Source: Sacculina carcini
Taxonomy: Eukaryota; Arthropoda; Thecostraca; Sacculinidae
Length of the DNA stretch: 64,000 bases
Assembly: GCA_916048095.2 (NCBI GenBank)
Contig: OU696572.1
Coordinates: 10,711,376 to 10,775,375 of the forward strand
Direction of reading: 5' to 3'
Position 1 is the stretch's first letter. Each line of letters opens with the position of its first letter. A model generated the notes under the pieces. That model was given only the letters and a program-made list of their open reading frames with translations. It ran no database searches and was not told the DNA's origin. The position numbers and the translations under genes were made by a program. This document shows, one piece after another, positions 21,608 through 31,632 of this stretch.

Positions 21608-21972
21608 TTGCCGTAAATCCTCTATTTGAACGACATGCGGTTCTATTTTTCAAACCTTCCTCCGCAGTGCCGTTCAATTAATGTTAATGTTATTCAATTC
21701 AATTAATGTTAATTAATGTTATTCTATTTTTCGACCAGCTGGTAAAAACTTTGACAAAATACAGTATGTTTTATGGATTAAAAAGAACCAGGTAACGTAA
21801 GGATATTTAATTAACAAATGTCACAAATACACGGTGATTACCGATAATTATTCACAAATTCACTAAAAAAATCATTTAGTCATGGCTACCGGCAAGACAA
21901 CAATTAATCAAAATCGTTTAATTAGAAGAACCGTTCTATTAGATGATGTCTTTCAAATACAGATTTACGGTA
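21608..21972. mobile_element. Inverted-repeat element (CCGTAAATC...GATTTACGG)
   Basis: Ends GCCGTAAATCCTCTATTTGAAC and TTCAAATACAGATTTACGGTA are imperfect inverted repeats. Interior TGCCGTTCAATTA motifs recur at 19,620-19,700 and 13,540-13,610. A related element spans 53907-54246. Confidence 0.65.
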
Positions 21973-23608
21973 TATCAAATTTCGTTTGAGAAAATTATAA
22001 AAACAGAAAAATAAATACAGCTGAATATGACTGTTCATTTTTACATGCAAATGCTCAAAAACAATACTGAAATATGTTATAGAAAAATATCTACACTCCT
22101 ATTAAAGTTAACATGGAAGTTGATTATCGAATCAAAATTAATTTGGTGATTTTCGTATATTTGAAAGCTGAATTAGTATGTCAAGTCTGAAACATAGATG
22201 GATTTCAGCTTCTGGACATGCCTAGCTACGCCACTGGCACTTGTTTTGACACAATGAAACGATGATTACACATGTTAGCTCGATGTACGATGAGTGACAC
22301 AAGTGTAAACATAGGACGACTTAAACAGCGCTAGATGAAACGTAGATATATAGCACATTCAAAAATATAATTCAACACTAAGAGGAATTGTGAACTCACA
22401 TATACGTATACCTAGTTCAAGCCTAGTACCTAGTTTTACATACACAAAATTTCATGCAAAGTCAAAGCGATGACATAACTGGACAGAAGTGTGCACAGAG
22501 CAAAGCAGAAACACGCCTAAATTGCTCGCGTGTCATATATGCACAAGTACTTCAAAAATGTTTATACAGAGTTTGGCAAAAGTCCTTCACACTGAACATG
22601 AAGACAATTTTAGTAGGCAGGCAGGGTACACTTATTAAATTTGAATCTGGATTTCAAATTTGCATTTCAAATGAAAATATTTATATTTAGAAAAATTAAT
22701 ACTAAGCGAAGTTTTGTGGTTTAACAAATAGCCCTTGAGTTGATAATTTCCTTTTCATTTTCCCTCCGTTTATCATCTAGCACGTAACAACACAACAATG
22801 AATATCCATGAAATATACTAGATGCATTGCTCAAATTCAAGAAAAAACAGCGCAATAACGAAATTCACACGCAAAAATGCGCCAACGTATATTTCAAAAA
22901 CAATTACACAACATATAAAAAACCAGCAGCCTGAGATATATATCATTTTAAAAAACACTCAACAAAAACATAAAAGTACTAACAGATACAACGTGTAAAA
23001 TACAGGCAGTACTTCAAGGACAAAATACTGCGTCCATCACTAACAATAGAGACGGAACTCGCTGCATACACAGCGCAGTTCAACTTCAATACCGCAATAT
23101 ATGAACGCAAACCCGTTTGTAGACATGCCAAAAATCGGCACTTGGAAAATACCAATACCTCGACACACACGTAGAAAGACAACACAAATTCAATACAAGT
23201 AATCAATACTTTCCGTCTTGTTTTAAGAAAAATGTACGATATATGTTTTTATCAGAAACTGAGAAACGACGTATGAGAGATCGTGGATACAGAGATAGCA
23301 AGCAGAACAGAGCAGAATGCAGGAAAATCTCACAAAAACCACTACTCTCATAATGTTGGAAAAATAAGCCTGACACATTTAGTCAATTATCATGCATCGT
23401 ATGCAAATATCTTAATCATGCCAGATCTTTCAATCACACTTTGCACCAACTGAACCACGCCACGAACAAACACTAAACTGAAGCAATTAAACTTAATCTG
23501 GAATAACCGAGGTGCCCATTGAGCAAAATCCGACGACTCATTTCGGCTACAAACCGACCCCCTGCCTTTCGCCCAACCTCACTCTCGTCAGAAAAAAAAC
23601 TCCTCTCA
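21973..23608. other. No recognised gene
   Basis: AT-rich sequence 3' of the 786-residue gene. I see no homology or clear structure. The untranslated tail of that gene should lie just below 23,609. Confidence 0.5.
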
Positions 23609-25474
23609 TCAAATAGACACCGAGTAATGATACTCTGACACCGGTTGATGCGGCGGCGGCGGCGGCTCGACCACATAGTCGCACAACGGCACCACCACGG
23701 TCGGCCGCTGACTCACAGTGTACGTGGTCGTCTCGTGATGCAGAGGCACGCCGAAATCGTGATTTAACGCCGCCGCCGCCGCCGCCGCCGCCACGGTGGG
23801 TGAATCCGCTCGTTTGCCGTCGGTCAGCGCCGTTTGCTGACGCTGTTCCACAGGCGCTGGATGACCGGCGGGAGATGACTGACAAGGTGGCGCTGGTTGT
23901 GACGGAGATGCAACAACGTCCGACGACAGTCGCACCTCTCCTTGGTTGCTGTCATCGTCGTCGTCGTCTGAGCTGGAGATATCAGCAAGTGCGGGCGGTG
24001 ACGGCGACGGCGCCGCGTCGGCCGCCTCCTGCAGAACCTCCTGCAGCAGCGAGGCGTCGACGCGCGTCACACGCACGCCGCCGTCGGCAAGAACGGCCGG
24101 CGGTACGCTGTGATGACGCGGAAAGCGCAACTGCGGAAAACGCGCACGCAAAAACTGCAAAAACAACGAGTAGGACATTGGCTTTTCGGCGCCGCGCTGA
24201 GCACGCGACGACATATAGCGCAGATAAGCCTCGTGCACGGCCTTGCGCGACAACTCGGGCGGCGCCGCCACCAGCCCGCCGCCCGGCAGCGCATCTGACG
24301 GATCCGTCAAGCCGCCGGACGCAGCAGTCGACGGGTCCGGCATGGACACGCTTCGCGCACCACTGCCGCCGCCGACATTGGTCGTCGCCACGGAGCGAAT
24401 GCGTGCAATGAGCGTGTGCAAGAAGCGACTGGCGTGTTGGTAGCTGTGCAACGGCAGTGTGTTGTGCGGCAGCTTGCCAACGTTGCCGTGGCGGCGAGGC
24501 GTCACGCCGTGCGCCGTCACGTGCTGCCTGATACGCTTGAGCTGATAGAGCGTGCACTTCTCCAGATAGAGAAAGGCGCTGAGACACACGTCGCGGCCGC
24601 GATACACATAGCGCGCCCGCTGTCGCTGACGTTCCTTGTGACGGGCTGTTTCGTCCGGGTTCAGCAGACACGCCATCGTTACGCCCATCAGATACATGTC
24701 GTGCTCGTGCCGACTCAGCTCGGCAATGTTGAGCCGGTGCTGAAACACACTGGCCGGATTCAGCGAGCGAAAGCAGCTGTCGTCGGTGCACTCGCAGCCC
24801 AGCTGAAAACGCATGGCCACCTCTTCGGCGCACGTCTCCAGTCGTGACGGATCGCCGCTTTCGGCCGGCAAATGACCGTTGCGGCGATTGCGTCGACGCA
24901 TCGGCTCGCCACCGCCTTGCGTCGCCGCTGACGTGGACAGCGTGGTTGACGAGGACACAGCGTCCAAAGCGCGTTTACGCGCCAACGAACCACTTCCGCC
25001 TCCTACGCAACAACTGCCTGCCTTGCGGCGAACACTACGACCGTTACGGCGCTGCGGCGTCGGTCGTGAAGGACCGCACACAGTGGAGGATGGTGCCACT
25101 GCCGCCGCCGCCTCCGCTGGCGCTGCTGAAGACGAAGTGGAAACAGCAGTAGAAGACGACGAAGCCGCCGCCGCAGCAGCCGAGGAAACGGACGCCAGGA
25201 AGTCGGCGGAATGCGGCGAGATTGCCAGTGGATCTGTGTCGCCGGCGGCGGTCATCTCATGATCATGCTGATTAGCATGTTGATGATGAGCGGTAGTGGG
25301 GCATGGTGGACAGGCGTTGAAGTCGGCATGCGACAGTGGCTGGGAGTGGTGCAATGACAGAGTGGAGGAGGAGCCGGTGTGATGGGCAGAGTGGTGGGAG
25401 GACGAGGCCCATACAGAGTCGCCGGCGCCCAGCAGATGATGAGCGTGTCCTACCGATGTCTCCTTGCCATCCAC
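23609..25474 (-). CDS. Exon 3 (terminal) of 786-residue gene
   Basis: Acceptor GTGTAACAG|GTG, 621 codons and a TGA stop. The GTG opening the frame is an internal Val codon, not a start. GC content is far above the flanking DNA and supports a real coding exon. It carries the poly-Ala/Ser linker, the CxC module and an acidic DDDDDD run. Confidence 0.92.
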   Translation of the reverse strand: MDGKETSVGHAHHLLGAGDSVWASSSHHSAHHTGSSSTLSLHHSQPLSHADFNACPPCPTTAHHQHANQHDHEMTAAGDTDPLAISPHSADFLASVSSAAAAAASSSSTAVSTSSSAAPAEAAAAVAPSSTVCGPSRPTPQRRNGRSVRRKAGSCCVGGGSGSLARKRALDAVSSSTTLSTSAATQGGGEPMRRRNRRNGHLPAESGDPSRLETCAEEVAMRFQLGCECTDDSCFRSLNPASVFQHRLNIAELSRHEHDMYLMGVTMACLLNPDETARHKERQRQRARYVYRGRDVCLSAFLYLEKCTLYQLKRIRQHVTAHGVTPRRHGNVGKLPHNTLPLHSYQHASRFLHTLIARIRSVATTNVGGGSGARSVSMPDPSTAASGGLTDPSDALPGGGLVAAPPELSRKAVHEAYLRYMSSRAQRGAEKPMSYSLFLQFLRARFPQLRFPRHHSVPPAVLADGGVRVTRVDASLLQEVLQEAADAAPSPSPPALADISSSDDDDDDSNQGEVRLSSDVVASPSQPAPPCQSSPAGHPAPVEQRQQTALTDGKRADSPTVAAAAAAAALNHDFGVPLHHETTTYTVSQRPTVVVPLCDYVVEPPPPPHQPVSEYHYSVSI

Positions 25475-27625
25475 CTGTTACACACACGCATACACAAATG
25501 CATTGGTATGAGTGCTGGTGTGCTGGTGCGTCTATCCATGTGTGATTAAATAGCCACTAAAAGGCTGAAAGACTAAACACGGGAAGAATGTGACAGCTGC
25601 TACACGGGAACAAGCCGAAGCTTATGAACACACACAGGTGTGTCCCGCGCAGCTCGCTGTCACCGCAGAACCGACACTCTCTACGCTATGGCGCCACAAG
25701 GACGGAAGACGTATTAGAGAGGGCCACCTCCCCAGAATGCATAGCACAACACATGACTGATATCTGGTACCATTTACTGCTGGGTGGACAGGGGCTGTTG
25801 GATTATATAATTCACCCAATGAGATTCTGCTCCGCCGGGATTCGAACCCCGGTCCTCCCACTTGTGAGGCGGGTGTGCTACCACTACAACACGGAAAACT
25901 ACGTATGTAACTGATCATAGGCGAACATCATATCCTGTAACAGATTATAGGCGTGAGGACAAATGATTGATGAATGCCCCAATGCTGTGGGCAGGTGTTA
26001 AAAAGCGGGATGTACAATAAGCGATAGAATGGCAGAGTAAATGAGCGATGCATAAGAGAGTAAGCACATGTAGAAGAGCGTGGGATAATTTTGTGTTGAT
26101 AAAATGTCAAAAATGTTAACCAGGACGAACCCGTAGACAAAATGTTCCGACGGCAAAATGTTTTTAGGAAGACAAAAATACAAGAAGTGAAATGTAACCA
26201 AATAGAAAGATTGTATGTGTTTAAGACAGTACCAATATCAGAAAACACACATGAACAATATGAGTTAATAAATTAATTTGATTAAACCTAATTTAGAAAT
26301 GATAATTATACAAATAAATCGTCAGAAAATCACGTCAGAGAAAATAGCACATCTGAGCCAATTAAATTCCGCTGTGTAGGTCAACGCCCGACAAATGTGG
26401 GTCATTATGTCGTCACCTTGATATCGGTCGAGGTCAGTATGAGCACCGGATGTTGCGGGTCAGAGGTCGCCCAGGGGTCACGTGACGCTTGAGAGGTCAA
26501 CAGATCTGGCTGCTGTTGTGCTTGCGACATGCAAATATTGCCGTCTGTCCAGCGAACAAAACAAACAACCGCTGTAGCACCGTGACAGAACTGATGTAGA
26601 TTAGGGATGCAAACTAAAAATCACCCCACAGTCACTGATAATTAATTAACCGACGAATGCGGTAACAAATGATAAACTGAAAATTCGCAAGAAAACATAT
26701 TAAAAAATAAGAAAACACAAAATATTCGGTATTTCTGATGAATTTCACTGTAAAGCCATTTTGCTCGGGGAGACCGGCTCAATCGTATCCCGCACTCCTA
26801 TAATGTTCTCTCCATGAATGCCCCAGTCCCCCTCTGCAATCGGAAAAATTGACAACAAAAATAAAAACCGCAAAGATTCGCATACTTTGAACTGCAAACC
26901 AAATGCGAAAAAAATCTAAATTTCATCTGCAAATTTCGCAAATGTCGTTGTAGACCAGTGATACGTAACCATTTTCATCTGCTACCCCACTTCTCAATGA
27001 GTCAACTCTTTATTTTCCTCAACAGCGCCAAGGAATACAATAAATTATTAGTTATTCCGCCAAATTTCACGTGAGGAAGTCTAAACTAGAAAGTAAAACA
27101 GCGAATTTGGATTGATAATAACACACATTTGTGCATCTGTCCAGGGTCTTAATTCCCATTTGGCAACCCCTTAATTGGTCAGCAGTGGGGAATTGTTGGC
27201 AGGCTATCAACCAGCTAGCTAATTTGCTAGAACAACCAACATAGAAGACAGCACCGACCTTGTTGACCGACCATCTTGTACATATCCTCGTGGTGCGTCA
27301 TGATATGATGATGATGATGATGATGGCCGTGATGATTATGATGATGATGATGATGAGGTTCATGAGGCCCGGGTACCATCAAGCTCGTCAGCTCACACAA
27401 GTGAGCCGACGGCAACGACAAATGACAGTTGGTCTTGTCGCCGCAAGATGTCGCCACTGCCGACGTAACAGTGGGCGTGGCCAAACTGAGCAGCGCAGAA
27501 GCTCCGCCCCCGCCGTCGGCACCACACGAACTGACACAATGCTCCGACGACGACACTGCCCCCTGGTGGCGCTCCATGTAACCAGAGCTGGTGAGATTGT
27601 GATCAAGATGAGGCTGACTAGCCAT
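23609..27625 (-). CDS. 786-residue protein with Cys/basic transposon-associated module
   Basis: Three coding exons (27259-27625, 26417-26544, 23609-25474) join in phase to 786 residues. Residues 1-122 include a His tract (seven consecutive His, PHEPHHHHHHNHHG before it). The middle is rich in Ser, Ala and His with poly-Ala runs and basic clusters (QRRNGRSVRRKAG, PMRRRNRRNG) that could be nuclear signals. Residues about 376-620 hold a conserved module: LGCECTDDSCF, HDMYLMGVTMACLL, YVYRGRDVCLSAFLYLE, then GVTPRRHGNVGKLPHNT and KPMSYSLFLQFL. I know this pattern (CxC, VC..F, TPR.HGN..LP.N) from uncharacterised metazoan proteins that are often linked to DDE/integrase-like domains. No such catalytic domain follows here, only an Asp-rich, Pro-rich tail. 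It is probably a host gene carrying a domesticated module. The function is unknown. Confidence 0.83.
25590..25897 (-). mobile_element. tRNA-derived SINE, copy B
   Basis: Same head and body as the copy at 3496-3794, with a well preserved B box (GGTTCGAATCCC on the minus strand) and anticodon stem. It lies in the intron between exons 2 and 3 of the 786-residue gene, in the same orientation as that gene. Confidence 0.92.
26417..26544 (-). CDS. Exon 2 of 786-residue gene
   Basis: Acceptor GCTGGACAG|AC and donor ATCAAG|GTGACG. Two bases complete an Asp codon from exon 1, then 42 codons are Gln-rich (MSQAQQQPDLLTS) and end HPVLILTSTDIK, leading in phase 0 into exon 3. Confidence 0.87.
26956..27195. 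mobile_element. hAT-type short element, decayed
   Basis: Left end CAGTGATACGTAACC. The interior shares ordered tracts (CCCCACTTCTCAATGAG, AACAGCGCCAAGG, CATTTGGCAACCCCTT) with the element at 48580-48844. The right terminus is diverged. It lies in intron 1 of the 786-residue gene. Confidence 0.7.
27259..27625 (-). CDS. Exon 1 of 786-residue gene
   Basis: Starts at ATGGCTAGTCAG (27625) and ends CAACAAG|GTCGGT in phase 1. An upstream ATG 12 bases before opens a 5-codon frame that ends at TAG overlapping this start. The exon carries CAT/CAC His repeats, seen as the ATG/ATGATG tract on the plus strand at 27302-27357. Confidence 0.85.
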
Positions 27626-29367
27626 GACACGACATGCGCTCGCCGACAGGCAGACAGACAAACAAATCTGTCAGATGATAATGTTGTCGATGAACGATCG
27701 ACGATCAAAATTCAACAAATCCGCAACGATTTTCCAGGCGAAACAAGAATAATTCCTCAAAAAAGCACTGTTGTGTTCACAAAAGAACACATAATAATAA
27801 ATAAATGAAAAATTGTCCGCTTATACTGTTCGTCTAGCCAGGCAACAAAAGTCAAAATTGAAGTATCCTCGAATATTGAAACAATTGAAACAAATAATTG
27901 AAATATTGAAACAATTGAAACAAGGCGGCAGATAAAAAAAATGCAAAAAGAAAATGAGTTTTCAAAGATACCATGATTAGCTTAATTATACAAATACAAG
28001 CTCGTTGTTGGTGACATTTCAAACGTATAAGACAGCCTGTTGAGACTATATATGGCGCACCCCGCTTTGTGCCCATCTACAGTTAGGAGACTATCGGTGG
28101 ACTCAGGCAGAGGCGTTCATGAACGAACCCGGACCAGGATTCGAACTGCAAACATCTGGCTCGATATATCAGCGTTCTTATAAAACCTTTCAAAATCAAA
28201 CTCATACAAATTGATATATGATTACAAATAGATAGAAATATTCCACTACACACTTAATTATACCATATATCATGCAAACTTAATATATCAGAGACGTAAT
28301 GGAACGTTTCAAGCACTAAATACACGGAGCCAAAACTGCAATGTAATCTGTATATGCATCTAAGGATTTTGATAAGATGTGTAGGATATATTGGTAAAAA
28401 AATCGTTCGAATGCTTATGTGATGGCAGTTCTACTGCATGGCACAAAATTAAACTAGAAACACATAATACAGCAAAGAGGTGATAAACGCATGAAGATGT
28501 ACACAACATCCACTCACTAGATACACACATACACCCACCCGCATAACGCCCAATCATGAAGATTGCATTATTTACCGATTGAGATCATGATTAATTATAC
28601 ACATAAAGTCAAGTTAATCGGGATACCTATCAGATAGCCTGATACTTTCCGTTTCGAATATCAATCACGTTAAGCTGGATAAAGAACGCACAACGGACAA
28701 GCAAGAAGCACATTTGAATACACAGCTCCTAGCATCCAGAATTCACTGTCATGAATACTCAGTAACTGAATTGTCCCTCCGTCATATGTATTTATGTTCA
28801 CACTGTATCAAAACATGCTGTATGACCACTATCAGGGTCACTTTGCGATTACTTGTGCTCTATAGAACCTTCAATAGGCTATACACAACACATAGGCTAT
28901 ATACAAAACATACAAAATATGGTATGATGTAAAACCAACAAGATAAATAACTCAGAAACGGGCATAAGAAATATATGCAACCAGCAGTAACATACTATTC
29001 CAATGACTAAACAAACCCCAAAAAGCGTGTTAACAACGCACGACAAATATAACAAGTAAAACATCAAACAACTTACCAGTTCAGATGGCGCTGTACCGCG
29101 TCGAGATTGTAACACCAAGAAGCAATCAAAATTAAAGCTCGCGAACAAAACTTTAGGGAACAGATAAAATGAACTATAAACCGAACAATTATCCCCTAAA
29201 CTAACAGAAATTACCTGTCACAACAAATTTGTGATTTCGCACCTGGCGCTCATTGAAGTTGCAATCAATTACATATTGACGCAAATGGATTAATCATGGA
29301 ATGCGATGCGCTTCGAAGGACAATTACCACAATCGAAGGACAAATTAGCACTTTTGTATTTGCACTT
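27626..29367. other. Upstream region of 786-residue gene; no other gene seen
   Basis: Should contain the 5' UTR and promoter of the minus-strand gene, but I see no convincing TATA or initiator. The sequence is AT-rich, with a tRNA-like TTCGAA fragment near 28,140. Confidence 0.45.
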
Positions 29368-29455
29368 TTATGCAGTACTTGAGTGTTACCATCACTTTTA
29401 TACAGTACTTGAGTGTTACCATCACTTTTATACAGTACTTGAGTGTTACTATACG
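29368..29455. repeat. Three tandem copies of a 31-base unit
   Basis: CAGTACTTGAGTGTTACCAT plus CACTTTTATA is repeated three times, nearly identically (the third copy has ACTATA). No gene association was recognised. Confidence 0.93.
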
Positions 29456-29639
29456 TTGCCATATATCGATCCATTCAGTTTTTTACGCTAGAAACAAACC
29501 ACCGTATGTTTCATTTGCCAACACGCGCTTTTAGTCATTCGTTTGACAACCTTAAAGTCAGAATTGCACAGGGCAACATGTGAATTTCATACATTGCAAC
29601 CCATTATTAAGGCATCAACAGCAAAAGGTGATAGAAAAA

Positions 29640-30425
29640 CGCTAGAAAGCAGTAAAAAAACACCAACCATGGCAGATATTCAGCTGAATCCTGCCGTCAG
29701 CGCCAATGTCCGCGTACGGCAGAAAAATTCGCCCCGCCGACGAGAGAACAAACACTCCTCCCGCCCTGCGCGACTGCAATGCCCGCGGGCGACTTCCTGA
29801 AGCAGAATCTTCGTCGTCGCCACGAATGTAGCGTAGCAGCGGGTACACGCAACTCATGCTCCGCTATGATGGTGGAGCATAACTTATAACGCACTCGAAC
29901 CCTAACTTAGCCAATCTCAAATATCAACCTACGCAAAGAGCATAACACGAATTTCACAGAAGGTCGACTGCATTGTCAGACAAGGGCTAGTCTGCAATGA
30001 TCATGCAACACACACACACATACAAACGGCGAAAATACGCCAACCACACGCCGACGTCAAGCATGTACTGACCACACGAAAGCCACGCACCCACCCACAC
30101 TCACATGGTATCGATCGGCGGAGCACACGCGCATACAAACAGGCCCAAGTGGCTGGTGAATTACAGGGCACGCATGCTGGAGTCGCAGAGTTCAGAGGGT
30201 ACTGTTTATCGGGTGGTGAGTACGACTGCAATACGGCGATAAAACACAAAACAGCGCAGCATTCCGAGAGGCACGCTATCAAACCGATGAGGGAATATGC
30301 TGGCAAAACAGCAGATATCCAGATAACATAAACAAGAAACAGTACTAAACATAACCAACACATGGCGAAAAATGTAAGACATTTTTAGATAATACAATAA
30401 GTGTCAAATTGACCTAAGCTGAAAT
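29640..30425. other. CpG-richer segment, unassigned
   Basis: 29,690-29,880 is GC/CpG-rich. It holds a 43-codon plus-strand frame from an ACCATGG context (29668) that has no recognisable homology. The segment could be a promoter or noncoding exon; I could not assign it. 30,000-30,250 is moderately GC-rich with no supported exon. Confidence 0.35.
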
Positions 30426-30701
30426 CAGAGCCGTAGCAACCGCCCCCCCCCGGCCGGGGGGGCCCCGAGTGTTGAGGGGCCCCGTTGCTTCACGTATGAC
30501 ATTAAAATTTATCATATTATGTATAGCCTTTACCTTTTTGTTCAGATGTTTTCACCTGAGCTTGTATTATGTGATTATGTATAATAAATATATTCATTAT
30601 TTGATGGTTTATTTACAATGGGGGCCCTAAGTGCTGCCTTCGGGGGGCCCCAAGTGTTGCCTTTGGGGGGGGGGGCCTTATGAGTCCTCGCAACGGCTCT
30701 G
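30426..30701. mobile_element. Short inverted-repeat element (CAGAGCCGTAGCAACC)
   Basis: Ends CAGAGCCGTAGCAACC and CCTCGCAACGGCTCTG. Flanks GCTGAAAT and GGTGGAAT match at 6 of 8, compatible with an 8-bp duplication. C/G homopolymer runs lie near both ends. It is homologous to 12267-12527. Confidence 0.8.
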
Positions 30702-31505
30702 GGTGGAATACGTTATGAAAAGCGGAGGTGCCAGAACCTCCCTTGACATAAGCACTGGTTAAGAAAGGAGCTTATAAATGGCAATACAAAATTGAGTAGA
30801 CGTGCTGTAAATGAATGCAATTTGATGAACACACAAACAGGAATTGAATCACCACTAAGGCAGTACAGGAAAAATTTAATAAACACGATTATTCAAGGTA
30901 GGCAAAAATACTGTGTGTCTGTGTTTATAGGACATGGAACTGAGCATAATCAATGACGCAAAAGGACTTACACGAAACACACAAATAACTACAAAATATA
31001 GTCGAAATTTAGTGCGAATAAATGACAAAAAGTAGTCAATTAAATTATGATTGGAACTGATATAATATAAGGTGAGGTGTTAAATGAAACTAAAACGTAG
31101 ACTACTGTAAACCGACCACACACATCGCAAGCTTATAAATGATGGCGTCTCAAGAAGCGATGTGATGAACCAAACAAAACACATCCACCGCCAACCGCAC
31201 TAACGCCAGCAACAACAACAACACAACACAAACCAAAAGAGGATTCACGTCAAACCTCCCGGATCAGAACTTAGAAGGAACATCACCACACGATGACTCA
31301 CAGAAGATTAGCTGAAAGAGGAGATTACATCCCTTCATAGGACCAGTAAACAACACAGTAATAACCACTAGTTTTAGCCCATCAGGAACAACATTCGATA
31401 GCTCACGTGAATTCCATCGAAATCAAATAAAAAAGCAACATAAATCACATATGTATTTGTCGACAAAACACAATAATTAATAGAGCACTCGCAAGAGATG
31501 CTCTT
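30702..31505. other. Downstream of RPS20; nothing else recognised
   Basis: AT-rich sequence 3' of the RPS20 stop codon. The 3' UTR should occupy its right end. No other gene or element is recognised. Confidence 0.5.
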
Positions 31506-31632
31506 CTAATTAGACTCAGAGATGGTGACGACCACATCGACATCCGGTTCAATCTGGATCGATGTGATCTGCTTGACCACCTCGGATGTGCTGTGAAGAT
31601 CGATCAAGCGCTTGTGAATGCGCATCTGGAAC
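31506..31632 (-). CDS. RPS20: RPS20 exon 4 (terminal)
   Basis: Acceptor TCGGTGCAG|G, 42 residues ending VVVTISESN and TAG. Residues [14 protein letters not shown] match uS10. The acceptor is only 44 bases from the end of the inserted hAT-type element. Confidence 0.97.

Noticed and set aside
23800..25262. Several long plus-strand and alternative minus-strand frames over the GC-rich exon
   Set aside because: They are shadows of the 23609-25474 exon; only that frame has splice-consistent ends and conserved motifs.
27302..27357. ATG/ATGATG tract as a trinucleotide repeat or Met-rich plus-strand protein
   Set aside because: It is the complement of the His-codon tract in exon 1 of the 786-residue gene.
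29668..29799. 43-codon frame in a good start context (ACCATGG)
   Set aside because: No homology, no continuation by splicing found, and it lies in a CpG-rich patch that may be a promoter.
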